A stretch of 64,000 nt of DNA from Wenzhouxiangellaceae bacterium (GCA_028289455.1 JANQPN010000039.1:162102-226101), one strand, 5' to 3'; counted from the first letter of the stretch, positions 54,870-64,000 are shown. The notes: generated from the letters alone by a model not told the origin. Translations and numbers: made by a program.

Positions 54870-55757
54870 GTGAGTAATACCAAAACCTCCGGAGAAACAA
54901 AATTCCGGACTTTCCTCGATTTCTACCTGAAGCGGCGGCGGCTGTTTGAGGTGATCATCAGCCTGTTGCTTGGATTAGCCTTTATACTGATCAATGTTTA
55001 TGTAATTACCATTGAAGGTGCCCGTCTGCGGCTGGGTGAAACAGTCCAGACCATCGCAATACTCGAAACCACCAGTATTTTGACTATCCTGGCGCTGCTG
55101 CCGCTGGTTCTGCGTTTCGACCAGTATTGGCCTATCAACCGGGCTGGTCTGCCATGGAATATACTGGCTCACGCCGGATTCTCAGTAGTCTTTTCCGTTC
55201 TGCATGTTGGCGGCATGCTGTTGCTGAGACATTTGATTTTCAATTCAATAGGCCAGTTTTACGATTTCGGAGACTGGCAACGGGAGTGGTTGTTCGAATA
55301 CCTGAAGGACATCCGGACCTATATACTGATTCTGGCAGTCATCTACTTATACCGATCTGCGTTGGCACGCCTGCGCGGAGACGTCAAACTGGTCGATGCA
55401 GATCAGCCTACCGCTGACGGATCAGATCGTATCCTGGTAAAAAAACTGGGCAAGGAATATATCCTGGATCTGCAATCCATAGAGTGGCTGGAAGCAGCGG
55501 GCAATTATGTCAATCTGCACCTGGCAGGACAGGTGTACCCTCTGCGAACGACCATGGGAGAAATACAGCAAAGATTGAAGCCGGATTCATTTATCCGCAT
55601 TCACCGCTCTTATATGGTTAATCTGAAGCAATTGGATCATATTGAGAACACTGGAAACGGCGGTGCCAGGCTTAGCCTCACTCAAGGGGATATCTTACCG
55701 GTCAGCCGCCGCTACCTGGGTACGCTGAGAGAAAGCATTAACAGCACCAAGCTTTAA
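54870..55757 (+). CDS. LytTR-family regulator with membrane N-terminus
   Basis: 295 aa, GTG start. Residues ~20-160 contain four membrane helices (VIISLLLGLAFILINVYVIT, TSILTILALLPLVLRF, WNILAHAGFSVVFSVLHVGG, IRTYILILAVIYLY). Residues ~190-290 are a LytTR DNA-binding domain: LDLQSIEWLEAAGNYVNLHL, YPLRTTMGEIQQRL, FIRIHRSYMVNL and ILPVSRRYLGTLRE. It has no receiver domain, so signal input is probably direct at the membrane. It is divergent from the serine hydrolase gene. Confidence 0.88.
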   Translation: MSNTKTSGETKFRTFLDFYLKRRRLFEVIISLLLGLAFILINVYVITIEGARLRLGETVQTIAILETTSILTILALLPLVLRFDQYWPINRAGLPWNILAHAGFSVVFSVLHVGGMLLLRHLIFNSIGQFYDFGDWQREWLFEYLKDIRTYILILAVIYLYRSALARLRGDVKLVDADQPTADGSDRILVKKLGKEYILDLQSIEWLEAAGNYVNLHLAGQVYPLRTTMGEIQQRLKPDSFIRIHRSYMVNLKQLDHIENTGNGGARLSLTQGDILPVSRRYLGTLRESINSTKL

Positions 55758-55790
55758 TCCTTGCCTGTGCGCTCAAATAAAAACTTCGAT

Positions 55791-56126
55791 TTACTTACCC
55801 ATCAGTGCTGTAATTTCTTTGACCAGGCGTGCGGCCACATTGGCAGCCATCAGATTAATATCAAATTGTGGGTTTAATTCAACAATATCTGCGCCCACAG
55901 GAGCAGAATCCAGTTGCCGCAAAACACTCAGCAACTCTCGCGTAGACAATCCGCCGGGTTCAGGGTTTGACACTCCCGACGCATAAGCCGGATCCAGACC
56001 ACCCAAATCAATGCTGATATACAAAGGCGAAACCAGTCTTTCATAAGGAATCAAATCAACTGACTCTGCACCCAGCATAATCACATTATGCTGTTCTGCA
56101 AAAGCACGCTGTTCAGGAGATGTATG
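55791..56126 (-). pseudogene. 5'-truncated ureohydrolase (agmatinase/arginase) pseudogene
   Basis: About 112 codons equal to the C-terminal 40% of the intact gene at 57442-58242 (SPEQRAFAEQHNVIMLGA here against SPAQRAFARKHDVVMLGA there). Homology breaks at about 56126. The metal-binding DxD in TIDLDGLDP of the intact copy reads SIDLGGLDP here, so a ligand is lost. Both metal motifs GGDHS and DAHPD are absent through truncation. Confidence 0.85.
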
Positions 56127-56220
56127 ACCTGCTCAACATGGAGGTGATTTGCTTACCGACCCTGGGGAAATCCGTGCGCTATCTGAGGCAGGTTGTGCAG
56201 AGCATGATGCCACACCATAA
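56117..56220 (+). pseudogene. 3' remnant of a metallo-beta-lactamase-fold gene
   Basis: The plus-strand translation AQHGGDLLTDPGEIRALSEA then GC-AEHDATP-stop matches the end of the intact gene at 52264-53109 (AEQGGDLFTDPGEVRALTAA then GC-DH-stop). Upstream, GD-V-stop-P aligns with GD-A-W-R, so the Trp codon has become TGA. Homology ends at about 56117, overlapping the broken end of the ureohydrolase remnant on the other strand. Confidence 0.85.
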
Positions 56221-56259
56221 AGTTTGTGATTTCGGCTAAATGCCGGTAACTTGCCGGCT

Positions 56260-57360
56260 TTACTCGGAGGGGTTCCAGCTCAAACGGTATCGCACCAGTA
56301 ATCCATCGTGGTCAGACAGGTTTCTGGTGCCTTTGATTTTAGGTGCTTGTGGATGAGGTTCATCAAACAGGGCTTCCACCATAATGGCCTTTACTTTAAC
56401 TTGACTGCCGGATGCCCAGCCTTGCAGGTCGTTGGTATCAAGCCATGGCTCATCGCTGTCGTAGGACATACGCACCTCACACTCAAGATCAATGACGGTG
56501 CAATAGTGCTGCACAATATCGTAAGGCTTTAGAATGCGCCCACTCGCGTAGTCGAGCCGTTCACGGGCCTCTTTCATATTGAAATCACCACCAAAGATTA
56601 GCGGGTGATCACTACTCCAATGGGTGTCAATGTATTCATCAAGATGGTCAATCTGCAGGTTATGCGCCTGCAGCGAGCGTTGCTCGCTTACACCGGTTGA
56701 ACCACGGGCATTCATATGCGTAGTGAATAACTGCAGATAGCCAGGCATATTCGGCACTTCAATGGCAGCACCCAATATCCCTTTGTTGGAACCGCAATCA
56801 AAACCGGCACACTCATATCGGTAAAACGGCTGGGTCTGCTTTGTCAAAATCGGCCAGTTACTTAATATATATAAGCCTGAATCCATTATTTTCCCCAGCC
56901 GTTCACCCTTCCAGAATTTGCGCTCATGTTTGAATGCTTCCGGTGCACGCGGCGAAAACTTCGGCATTTTATCGCCGGTTTTCGGTCCCCGCACCCAATT
57001 GGGGTAACCACTATCGGCAATCATGTATTTGATGGTTCTGCGAAAACCTTCCTGTATCAGCACAATATCCGGTTCAATATTTAATTTCCGCATTTCGGCC
57101 AGCTCTGCGCCTATCAACCGCAATGCCCTGGTACGGTTGGCTAAAATAGGCCACGGTAAGGCGGCGACGTTATAAATCAGTACATCCACGGTAATACTGT
57201 GCTCGCCGCTGATATTGTCAATATTAACCTGGGGCGGGCGAACCACATTCTGTTGTGGTAAGGGAGGTTCCATCTGGCGTGTGGCACAACCCCCAAGCAA
57301 ACCTATAATCAGTAACAACAGCAGCCATCTGCGCATTACAAAATACCATTGATAATTCAT
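56260..57360 (-). CDS. Endonuclease/exonuclease/phosphatase-family lipoprotein
   Basis: 366 aa. ATG 57360 has AGGGGA upstream. The lipobox LLGGC is at residues ~23-27, so the protein is a lipoprotein. EEP motifs are present: DIVLIQEGFRR (metal Glu), LFTTHMNARG, LIFGGDFNMKEARE (GDFN) and NLSDHDGLLVRY (SDH). It is related to sphingomyelinases, phosphodiesterases and nucleases of the fold; the substrate is uncertain. It lies 81 bp downstream of the ureohydrolase gene on the same strand. Confidence 0.87.
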   Translation of the reverse strand: MNYQWYFVMRRWLLLLLIIGLLGGCATRQMEPPLPQQNVVRPPQVNIDNISGEHSITVDVLIYNVAALPWPILANRTRALRLIGAELAEMRKLNIEPDIVLIQEGFRRTIKYMIADSGYPNWVRGPKTGDKMPKFSPRAPEAFKHERKFWKGERLGKIMDSGLYILSNWPILTKQTQPFYRYECAGFDCGSNKGILGAAIEVPNMPGYLQLFTTHMNARGSTGVSEQRSLQAHNLQIDHLDEYIDTHWSSDHPLIFGGDFNMKEARERLDYASGRILKPYDIVQHYCTVIDLECEVRMSYDSDEPWLDTNDLQGWASGSQVKVKAIMVEALFDEPHPQAPKIKGTRNLSDHDGLLVRYRLSWNPSE

Positions 57361-57441
57361 ATTATTCCCCTTTACACTCACTAAACAATTCGCATTTCAC
57401 TATGGCCATGCTCAGTCAGGCCGACCGTTTTCCAGGTATCT

Positions 57442-58242
57442 TTACCGATTTATACTGAGCATCGCCAGTAACTCCTTAACCAAGCGCCCTGCGACCATTG
57501 CAGTAGCTAAGTTCACATCTTTTTCCGGATTCAACTCAACGACATCAGCACCTATAGGTGGTGCCTCAAGCTTTTTGAAAATGCTCAATACATCCCGAGT
57601 GGATAATCCTCCAGGCTCAGGATGTGATACGCCTGGGGCAAAAGCCGGGTCCAGACCATCAAGATCTATAGTGATGTATAAAGGTGCCACCAGCTTTGCA
57701 TAGGGAATCTGCTCCACCGCATTTGCGTCAGCGCCCAGCATTACCACATCATGCTTTCTGGCAAACGCCCGTTGTGCCGGTGACACACTTCTTAGGCCTA
57801 CCTGAACAAGGTTTTGGATACAGTTTGCTTCTAATGCCCGTGCAAACGGACAGGCATGTGAATACCGGTCACCTTCAAATTCATCATATAAATCCGGGTG
57901 TGCGTCTATGTGTAGAACATTGACAGGTCCATAAGCCTGCTTAATTGCGCACAAAATCGGGTAGCTGATGGAATGATCACCGCCCAGACTCAGTGGGCGG
58001 GCACCGGAATCTATGGCTTCATTGACAACTTCACGAATAACTTTTCTGCAATCATCAACATGCTCCGGCATTGATGGGAAGTTGAAGGATGAAATAACCT
58101 CGCGCACATTGACTCCAGACAAACTATACGTACTGGATGCATCACTGAATAAGACCGAACGAATAATTGTGGGCGCCAGCGCCGGTCCACGGGCATATGA
58201 CGAGCTTTTATCCCAGCCAAAGCCTAACAATGCAACAGTCAT
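57442..58242 (-). CDS. Ureohydrolase (agmatinase/arginase/formiminoglutamase family)
   Basis: 266 aa with an excellent ribosome-binding site (GGAGG) before ATG 58242. All manganese-site motifs are intact: PLSLGGDHSISYP, NVLHIDAHPDLYDEF and YITIDLDGLDPAFAPGVSHP. GADVVELNP near the end is typical. The family splits guanidino compounds to urea or formamide plus an amine; the exact substrate is not readable. A decayed paralog lies at 55791-56126. Confidence 0.92.
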   Translation of the reverse strand: MTVALLGFGWDKSSSYARGPALAPTIIRSVLFSDASSTYSLSGVNVREVISSFNFPSMPEHVDDCRKVIREVVNEAIDSGARPLSLGGDHSISYPILCAIKQAYGPVNVLHIDAHPDLYDEFEGDRYSHACPFARALEANCIQNLVQVGLRSVSPAQRAFARKHDVVMLGADANAVEQIPYAKLVAPLYITIDLDGLDPAFAPGVSHPEPGGLSTRDVLSIFKKLEAPPIGADVVELNPEKDVNLATAMVAGRLVKELLAMLSINR

Positions 58243-58451
58243 CGGACCCTCCAGAGTATGCCGTATTCACTGATCTGTGCTTTGAAGATATCTGTTTGCA
58301 TCACCAACATCAATTACCGGTAGTTACAGAATGCATAACACTGAATATGCATCGAGTGCAGCCAACACAGAACTTGCCGGGAATAACTTATTCAAGGGAG
58401 TGCTATGTTAGGCTAGCGCCTGGCGCTTTCGCAGACATTATTCATTCCAGC

Positions 58452-59333
58452 ATGCATCAACCTCAAAGGCTTTGGGCCATTTCCGATATTCACATCGACA
58501 GCCGGGAAAACCACCAGCTGCTGCTGGAGCTCAGCGACCGGGAATTCCTTGATGACATGCTGATTATTGCCGGTGATGCCACCGATAATCTGCAAAGACT
58601 GCTGGACCTGCTGATCGCTATGCGGCAAAAATTTGCCATAGTCGCTTTTGTACCTGGGAACCATGAACTGTGGCTGGCAAAGGATTCATACAATCACTCC
58701 ATAGAAAAATTCGAGGCCATTCTCAATGCCTGCGCGGAAATAGACATCGCCACACAACCAGTACGCTTTGGCCAGGCGGATCAAGCTGTCTGGGTCGTTC
58801 CTCTGTTTTCCTGGTACGAGCCGGACCCGGAAAACCCTGCCAGCCTGTTTGTTGAAAAAGACGGTGTCGCCGATAAAACCGATCAAGTCTGGCGGGACTA
58901 CTTCCTCACCCGGTGGCCGGAAGCCCAAACCGGTACAGTTTCCGAATATTTTCTTGCGCTTAACACGCCACATCTGGGTTTATCTTTTGATGCACCGGTA
59001 ATCAGCTTCAGCCATTTCCTGCCACGCCGGGAACTCATGTTTCGCAACGACTCAGACAATGGTCAAGATCAATTGAACAAGCAAGACCCATACCCGGAAT
59101 TCAATTTCAGCAGGGTAGCCGGCAGTTTAGACCTGGACCGTCAAATCCGGGCACTGGGCAGCCAGGTTCATATTTACGGGCATCAGCACCGGAACCGTTC
59201 GCGTCATATTGATGGAATCACTTATATTTCCCATTGCATGGGCTACCCTACCGAACGCGAAACACGGCATCTCGCCCCCAACGCACAGCAACCACGCCTG
59301 ATCTGGCAGTCAAACACAGGTTTGAATCTATAA
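58452..59333 (+). CDS. Calcineurin-like metallophosphoesterase
   Basis: 293 aa. ATG 58452 starts directly before the first motif (RLWAISDIHID); a longer frame from 58167 overlaps the ureohydrolase start and is rejected. Metal motifs are SDIHID (DxH), IIAGDATDN (GDxxD), FVPGNHELWL (GNHE) and VHIYGHQHRN (GHxH), with ISFSHFLPRRE between. Cytosolic. The substrate is not evident. Confidence 0.9.
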   Translation: MHQPQRLWAISDIHIDSRENHQLLLELSDREFLDDMLIIAGDATDNLQRLLDLLIAMRQKFAIVAFVPGNHELWLAKDSYNHSIEKFEAILNACAEIDIATQPVRFGQADQAVWVVPLFSWYEPDPENPASLFVEKDGVADKTDQVWRDYFLTRWPEAQTGTVSEYFLALNTPHLGLSFDAPVISFSHFLPRRELMFRNDSDNGQDQLNKQDPYPEFNFSRVAGSLDLDRQIRALGSQVHIYGHQHRNRSRHIDGITYISHCMGYPTERETRHLAPNAQQPRLIWQSNTGLNL

Positions 59334-59467
59334 CACGACAACCATTGGTCCAATCCGCTATGACCGCCCTTCAATAACGGCAATTGTGGGGACTTCTTTT
59401 GATCCTGATCAAATTCCACTGAAAAAACCAAGCTAAGGTTGCTGTAACCCGCACAAAGAATAGTGGT

Positions 59468-60745
59468 ATGCATACACTCGAAAACCTGACCATCATCTGG
59501 ATCGGCGTATTAATTGCTCATTCAATGGCTAGAGCGACACGGCTCACTCCGGCGTTGTTTTATCTGTTTATGGGTGCACTGTTCGTTAATACCGGCCTGT
59601 TGTCGGAAGACCCGGGTGAATTCATCAGCGGTTTTGCCGAAGTGGGCATTATCCTGATTATGTTTGCACTGGGGTTTGAAGAAACCACCAGCAATTTTGT
59701 AACCGGTATCAAACGCAGCTGGGGCATTGCTTTCTTCGGTGGCCTGGCACCATTTCTGACGGCTTATTCTGTGGCCTTGTATTTCTGGCAGGACAATAAC
59801 ATGGCGCTGGTGGTCGGGCTGGCAATGACCGCCACTGCGGTTTCATTAACACTGGTTTCACTAAAAAGCGAAGGCTTAAGCAAAACCCGCGCTGCCACAG
59901 GAATAATGACATCGGCGGTACTGGATGACATCGCATCCTTAGCCCTGGTTGCCATCATAGTGCCATTTGCTACCGGCCAGGCAGCAGCTGGAATGGCCAG
60001 CGTCATTATCATCATGTTTAAAGCCATCGGTTTTTTTGTTGCAGTCGGGTTACTGTCCAGCTGGATATTACCGACCGAATCGAAAGGTCCATTGAGCTTT
60101 ATTCCCGGTCTGGGCCGTTTTGGCATAGCCCATGTATTTTCATTCACTCGCGGGCAACGCACATTGGTGATATTGATATTTGTAATGGGCGTGGCGATAG
60201 GCTCTCATGCACTGGGTCTGCACCCGGCCATTGGTGCCTATATGGCAGGATTAATATTGCGGGAAGAATATTTTAATGATGTTCCCGGCAGTGTTCCCGG
60301 TGAAATTGATGAAGATGCACCAGAAGATTTCAATAACATCAAACGAATGGTGGACAATGTTGCATTTGTCTGGATCGGGCCGGTGTTCTTCGTAGTGTTG
60401 GGATCGAAAATCATATTTGACTGGCAGCTGCTGGTTTCAGTAATACCATATGTCGTCACCATGACGCTCGCTCTGATCACTGCGCAGGTGTTATCAGCTT
60501 CACTGGCGGCGCGATATACCGGCGGTTTTAATTTTACTGAAAGTGTGATGATCGGCCTGGGCATGCTGGGCCGGGCGGAACTGGCCTTTGTAGTGCTGGA
60601 TATTGCTTATGTACAGAACAAGGTATTGACTGATGAAGCCTTCTACACACTTACCGTTACAGCATTCTTCCTTAATATTGCTGTACCGCTGAGTATCCGT
60701 TTATGGAAGCCCTATTTTGTCCGGCAAAATTCTCAACATAAATAA
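59468..60745 (+). CDS. CPA2-type cation:proton antiporter
   Basis: 425 aa, no TrkA-N domain. About 12 membrane segments: IIWIGVLIAHSMARATRLTP, EVGIILIMFALGFEETTSNF, ALVVGLAMTATAVSLTLVSL (family TA/S-x-S element), GIMTSAVLDDIASLALVAII (the conserved VLDD that carries ions) and LHPAIGAYMAGLILREEYF. GLGMLGRAELAFVVLDIAY is also characteristic. It exchanges Na+ or K+ for H+. Confidence 0.92.
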   Translation: MHTLENLTIIWIGVLIAHSMARATRLTPALFYLFMGALFVNTGLLSEDPGEFISGFAEVGIILIMFALGFEETTSNFVTGIKRSWGIAFFGGLAPFLTAYSVALYFWQDNNMALVVGLAMTATAVSLTLVSLKSEGLSKTRAATGIMTSAVLDDIASLALVAIIVPFATGQAAAGMASVIIIMFKAIGFFVAVGLLSSWILPTESKGPLSFIPGLGRFGIAHVFSFTRGQRTLVILIFVMGVAIGSHALGLHPAIGAYMAGLILREEYFNDVPGSVPGEIDEDAPEDFNNIKRMVDNVAFVWIGPVFFVVLGSKIIFDWQLLVSVIPYVVTMTLALITAQVLSASLAARYTGGFNFTESVMIGLGMLGRAELAFVVLDIAYVQNKVLTDEAFYTLTVTAFFLNIAVPLSIRLWKPYFVRQNSQHK

Positions 60746-60791
60746 AACTTTATGCTGGAAATAAATAACCAGTCATAGCTGACTGAAAATA

Positions 60792-60812
60792 GGCAGAATC
60801 CAATTATCTGCC
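60792..60812 (-). terminator. Weak candidate terminator
   Basis: GGCAGA/TCTGCC 6-bp stem with a 9-nt loop, followed on the minus strand by TATTTTC, just past the stop of the vWA gene at 60832. Confidence 0.35.
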
Positions 60813-60831
60813 CTTGATTGATCAAAGTGTA

Positions 60832-62478
60832 TTAACGCTCTACAACGGCAATTTCAGTTGTTTCGCCATTAGTCACATTGAACTCAGCCGGTTCAAAGTC
60901 GCCTAGGCGGGTCCATACCCTTACCCGATATCGGCCTGCCGCCACAGATATACCGGTACCATCGCACTGCAGTGCCCGGCTGCCGGCGATCACTTCATTG
61001 GCTTGATCCAATTTCTCAAACCAGCAGCGCATATCGCTGGTTGGCGGCTCACCTTTGAAGACATACTGTGCCTGAACCTTGCCGAAAGGTACGGTCAGTT
61101 CAATGCGTTGCCGTTGCTCACCAGTTACTGTCACATTATCAATGCTGTAAGGTGTCAGCGGATCATCCGACTTAAGGGTATACACCCCCGGGCGCACATC
61201 TGCACCGTTGGAAACATGCACCTTATATTTAACTTCTCCGTTCTGCAGCAGTTCCTGATGTTGACGCAGACCACGCTGCTCACCTTCAGGACGGACCACA
61301 AATACCGCTCTTACCGTTTTTACCGCTTCAAACAGCAGCACTTTATCCTGACCGGGCTGAATGGTTTCGGTAATAGTCAGATCATTATCCTGATCCAGTC
61401 TGGCTCTGAATTCGTAGGTCCCCGGCAGCACAAAATGCTCTTCATTTGGGCGCAGGTTGAAAACCTGCTCGCCATTTTGAAATGCGGTCACCAGCACGCC
61501 TCGAATGTCTTCCCCATCGGAGACAAAGCGGGTGTTGACAACAGGCGGACGTGGAACAGTAACGGTAACCCTGGTTTCCCCTGCTTCCAGCACTTCAACA
61601 TCCTGGGTTACCGGCTGATAGATTACATCGTTCAGGGTTGGCACACCGGCAGTAAGACTGTAGCTGCCACCATCAAACACAAACCGGGCGTTGCTGGTGA
61701 CTTCAACGGCGTCAGCATTGCCCTGCTGCATGCTTCCGGCTACCGGCACAAACCTGCCTTCAGCATCCTGGCCAACGAGCCGGAACTCAGCACCTGCAGG
61801 TTGTGGTTGCGGGTTGGCTTCTCCGGGGACCGGAGGATCGCCTGCAGCGGTCTGTTCAATAGCCGCACTCAAGTCTGTACTGGTAGCGGCATCCCGGTAT
61901 ACAGTACCGGAAGCATCCGCAATGCACTGCATCGCATCACGAGCCAGGCTGTCCAGCCCCAGACCCACCACATGAACTCGAATATTGATTCCCTGATCTC
62001 GCCAGGAACCCACCAATGCGCAGGGATCGGCATCACAAGTTTCAATCCCGTCGGAAATCAACAGGATATCTCCATGACGCTGGCCAAAGTCATCCAATGC
62101 TGCCTGCAGGCTGCGGGTAATTGGTGTTTTACCACGCGGAGTAACCGCATTAACCCGCTCTGCCATCTGTGCAACGGCCTTATCCGCCTGTATAAAGGGC
62201 ACAGCCAGTTCACTGTCAGAGCAGTCACCGGCACGCCTGTGCCCATATAACCGCAATGCCACTTCCCGGTCGGTAAATAAGACAGGATCCAGATCATTAA
62301 ACACCTGTTTGGCTACAGCAATTTTTCGTGATTTATCCGGCAGTTCTCCCCACATCGAATTCGATCCATCAAAAATAATATACAAGGCACTGGATGATGA
62401 TTCCGTTGACTGCGCATAACAGTTATGCCCGGCTGCCATACTCAGAAATAGCAAAAGCCAAATTATTCTATGCACCAT
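60832..62478 (-). CDS. Exported von Willebrand factor A domain protein
   Basis: 548 aa. ATG 62478 is preceded by CAGGGGAG and opens the signal peptide MVHRIIWLLLFLSMAAGHNC; an upstream ATG at 62544 adds 22 polar residues. The vWA domain (~30-210) has the MIDAS DxSxS in LYIIFDGSNSMWGELPDKSR, then VTPRGKTPITRSLQAALDDF and LLISDGIETCDADPC. The rest is beta-rich, a series of ~80-residue Ig-like segments (residues ~240-545). It is probably periplasmic or surface-located and metal-dependent for ligand binding. No operon partner is evident. Confidence 0.9.
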   Translation of the reverse strand: MVHRIIWLLLFLSMAAGHNCYAQSTESSSSALYIIFDGSNSMWGELPDKSRKIAVAKQVFNDLDPVLFTDREVALRLYGHRRAGDCSDSELAVPFIQADKAVAQMAERVNAVTPRGKTPITRSLQAALDDFGQRHGDILLISDGIETCDADPCALVGSWRDQGINIRVHVVGLGLDSLARDAMQCIADASGTVYRDAATSTDLSAAIEQTAAGDPPVPGEANPQPQPAGAEFRLVGQDAEGRFVPVAGSMQQGNADAVEVTSNARFVFDGGSYSLTAGVPTLNDVIYQPVTQDVEVLEAGETRVTVTVPRPPVVNTRFVSDGEDIRGVLVTAFQNGEQVFNLRPNEEHFVLPGTYEFRARLDQDNDLTITETIQPGQDKVLLFEAVKTVRAVFVVRPEGEQRGLRQHQELLQNGEVKYKVHVSNGADVRPGVYTLKSDDPLTPYSIDNVTVTGEQRQRIELTVPFGKVQAQYVFKGEPPTSDMRCWFEKLDQANEVIAGSRALQCDGTGISVAAGRYRVRVWTRLGDFEPAEFNVTNGETTEIAVVER

Positions 62479-62629
62479 TATGCTCCCCTGCTCTGAGCCT
62501 TCTAAATATTTAAAACTATAGTATGCTGTGCAATGATTAATCACAATCCGGTGAGCTATTCATTCAGTTGAAACCCGACTTCAACCGGCCGGGAGCAACT
62601 GACTGGATTCATGCTGCAGCGTTTCTGAT

Positions 62630-63028
62630 TCAGCGCTGCACGAACCACTTCAACGCTCTGTCTCCATTGGTGCTGAAAATAGCACGCCAAAGGTTGTCTC
62701 TGAACTCAATTGACGGAGGATCGAGGCTGGGATTCTGCCCCTGAATGGCTTCAATCTGAGCAAATACCTCACCATCCAGAATAGTCAGGAAAAAGCTGTC
62801 TGCCAGATGCTCTACGGTTCTGCCTGACCAATAAATTCTTACCGCATGCCCATTGCGTACCGCATCGATCAACGCCTGCTTGGAACCTGATATTGCCTGA
62901 CCGCTTTCATCATGCGAATATGCCAGTTCCCAGATAATTTGCCTGTGAGCGGAAAAGTGATCCAGCAACAGTACCGTTAATCCGCCGGCAATAATCATCG
63001 CTACCATGTGGCTGGTTATTTTGGTCAT
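62630..63028 (-). CDS. Small membrane-anchored protein, function unknown
   Basis: 132 aa with AAGGATT before ATG 63028. One N-terminal hydrophobic segment (HMVAMIIAGGLTVLLLDHF) acts as anchor or signal. The remainder is a soluble ~110-residue domain (QALIDAVRNGHAVRIYWSGR, HLADSFFLTILDGEVFAQI). No family is recognised. Confidence 0.7.
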   Translation of the reverse strand: MTKITSHMVAMIIAGGLTVLLLDHFSAHRQIIWELAYSHDESGQAISGSKQALIDAVRNGHAVRIYWSGRTVEHLADSFFLTILDGEVFAQIEAIQGQNPSLDPPSIEFRDNLWRAIFSTNGDRALKWFVQR

Positions 63029-63076
63029 TGAATAATCCTTGTCGATTAATCTGTCAAAGCATAATTGCTGAAACAG

Positions 63077-63916
63077 CTAATCAAAATCAAACCTGTATGC
63101 CACATAACTGCCTACAGTGAACTGATTGGGGGAACCCAGTGGATCGACAATCGGGCTGTCAGCAATATCTCCGATCAAACGTGAATAACGTGCAAAGCCG
63201 TTTAAGGTCCAGTTATCAATGAATTCCCAGCGGGCACCGATATCAAAACGGAGATCCTGAAAAGAAGCGCCGGGCGAAAACTCGGGCAACCCGGAATTGA
63301 GTGACTGTTCCGCGGTTATACCAAAAAACTGCTGTGCACGATTACGCTGTGCCCAGCTCCCCCGCACCGCTGCCACTACCGATAAGTCATCCTGCTGATA
63401 CAACAGCTTGGACAAACGCAAATCCAGCAACCCCCCATTATCACCACCGACCACTGCATGGTAATAACGCAGTCTGGCGGTGAAATAATCAGCTACATTG
63501 ATCCTGGCAAATACGCCCAGGTCCAGACTGGTACCGAAACTGCCCAGCCCGGCCAGTGCCGGATTTTTACCTTCACTGCGACCGCCGGTGGTGCGCACCA
63601 CCGGGCCGAACTGAAAGTCCTTAAGCCCAAGAATATTTATTGCGGCACCTTCATTACCAAACGTAAAAACTTTACCCAGGCGGGCAAAAAACACCACATC
63701 CGGCTCTACTTCATAATCGTCAGAACCCAGGTAATCGGGTCCAACTTCTGGACCGACACCCACAACCACCTGCGTTCCGGCCGGCACCAGTTCCAGCAAC
63801 TCGGTAAAAAATCCGTCCTGTGATTGTGCAAAAACGGCAGCAGAGTGCAGTGACCCAATTAAAACTATGCCGATCACCCGCCTTAAAACCTTCATCAAAT
63901 GCTCTCTTAGCAACAT
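63077..63916 (-). CDS. MipA/OmpV-family outer-membrane protein
   Basis: 279 aa. ATG 63916 has AAGGA six bases upstream; a second start at 63895 (MKVLRRVIG) is possible. The signal peptide ends AVFAQ. The mature part has VGVGPEVGPDYLGSDDYEVE, alternating amphipathic strands, and ends in aromatic SYVAYRFDFD, the usual outer-membrane C-terminus. MipA/OmpV proteins act in cell-wall or stress scaffolding. Confidence 0.9.
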   Translation of the reverse strand: MLLREHLMKVLRRVIGIVLIGSLHSAAVFAQSQDGFFTELLELVPAGTQVVVGVGPEVGPDYLGSDDYEVEPDVVFFARLGKVFTFGNEGAAINILGLKDFQFGPVVRTTGGRSEGKNPALAGLGSFGTSLDLGVFARINVADYFTARLRYYHAVVGGDNGGLLDLRLSKLLYQQDDLSVVAAVRGSWAQRNRAQQFFGITAEQSLNSGLPEFSPGASFQDLRFDIGARWEFIDNWTLNGFARYSRLIGDIADSPIVDPLGSPNQFTVGSYVAYRFDFD

Positions 63917-64000
63917 CGTGTGTCCTTATTTTTATAGCACACCATGCCGAAGGCAACGTCAATTACAGCACATTACTAACACTATGCTGGCTACGTTGTA

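Noticed and set aside
61003..62250. 415-codon frame antisense to the vWA gene
   Set aside because: The minus strand has a signal peptide, MIDAS motif and ribosome-binding site; the plus frame shows no domain-like pattern.

Overview
The window reads as chromosomal DNA of a free-living, heterotrophic Gram-negative bacterium, most likely a gammaproteobacterium. The signs are Sec signal peptides and lipoproteins, an outer-membrane MipA/OmpV protein, a RhlE-type RNA helicase, GlxA-type and GyrI-type AraC regulators, IPTL-CTERM sorting tails, and clear Shine-Dalgarno sequences. Many extracellular proteins are built from FG-GAP, PKD, DUF11 and beta-helix modules, a style typical of Marinicella/Wenzhouxiangella/Lysobacterales-like genomes; this genus-level placement is a guess. 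I saw no rRNA, tRNA, insertion sequence, phage gene or CRISPR array.

Layout. Positions 1-11760 (minus) hold one uninterrupted open frame of at least 3,920 codons. It has a Sec signal peptide, FG-GAP repeats, fibronectin-like segments, an SpvB/TcdB module, a second FG-GAP block, YD/RHS repeats and an RHS core. It ends in a YwqJ-like deaminase-type tip that the window edge cuts before its second zinc motif. Divergent from it is a secreted beta-helix/DUF11 protein (12008-14695). A REP-like inverted pair and a secreted alpha/alpha-barrel protein follow. Then comes a complete deoxyribonucleoside catabolic operon (16656-23167): deoB, deoC, a catalytic aldehyde dehydrogenase, a second ALDH-like protein that together look like a split ALDH16, deoA and deoD. 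A small secreted poly-aspartate protein, two GyrI-domain proteins and a divergent TetR/membrane-protein pair come next.

26557-42124 is rich in surface and secreted proteins. It holds an IPTL-CTERM protein with two PKD domains and seven 98-residue repeats, a periplasmic DJ-1-like protein beside a GlxA regulator, a secreted lipase-like hydrolase, rhlE with a structured leader, a three-repeat protein with a variant sorting tail, an M23 peptidase, and a translationally coupled PF04185 phosphoesterase/FG-GAP pair. 42354-45465 is an ECF sigma/anti-sigma pair followed by an exported amidohydrolase and a SnoaL-like protein.

45553-63916 holds assorted metabolism, transport and regulation genes: a DUF5694 protein, an S51-like protein, an EamA exporter, a PAF-acetylhydrolase-like hydrolase with a membrane AraC regulator, a GbsR regulator with a candidate operator, a metallo-beta-lactamase-fold protein, a class-C-type serine hydrolase, a LytTR membrane regulator, a ureohydrolase, a CPA2 antiporter and a vWA protein. 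Between 55791 and 56220 two pseudogene tails lie back to back. They are decayed paralogs of the intact ureohydrolase (57442-58242) and of the metallo-beta-lactamase-fold gene (52264-53109), fused by a deletion. Several convergent gene junctions carry clean hairpins that probably act as bidirectional terminators.
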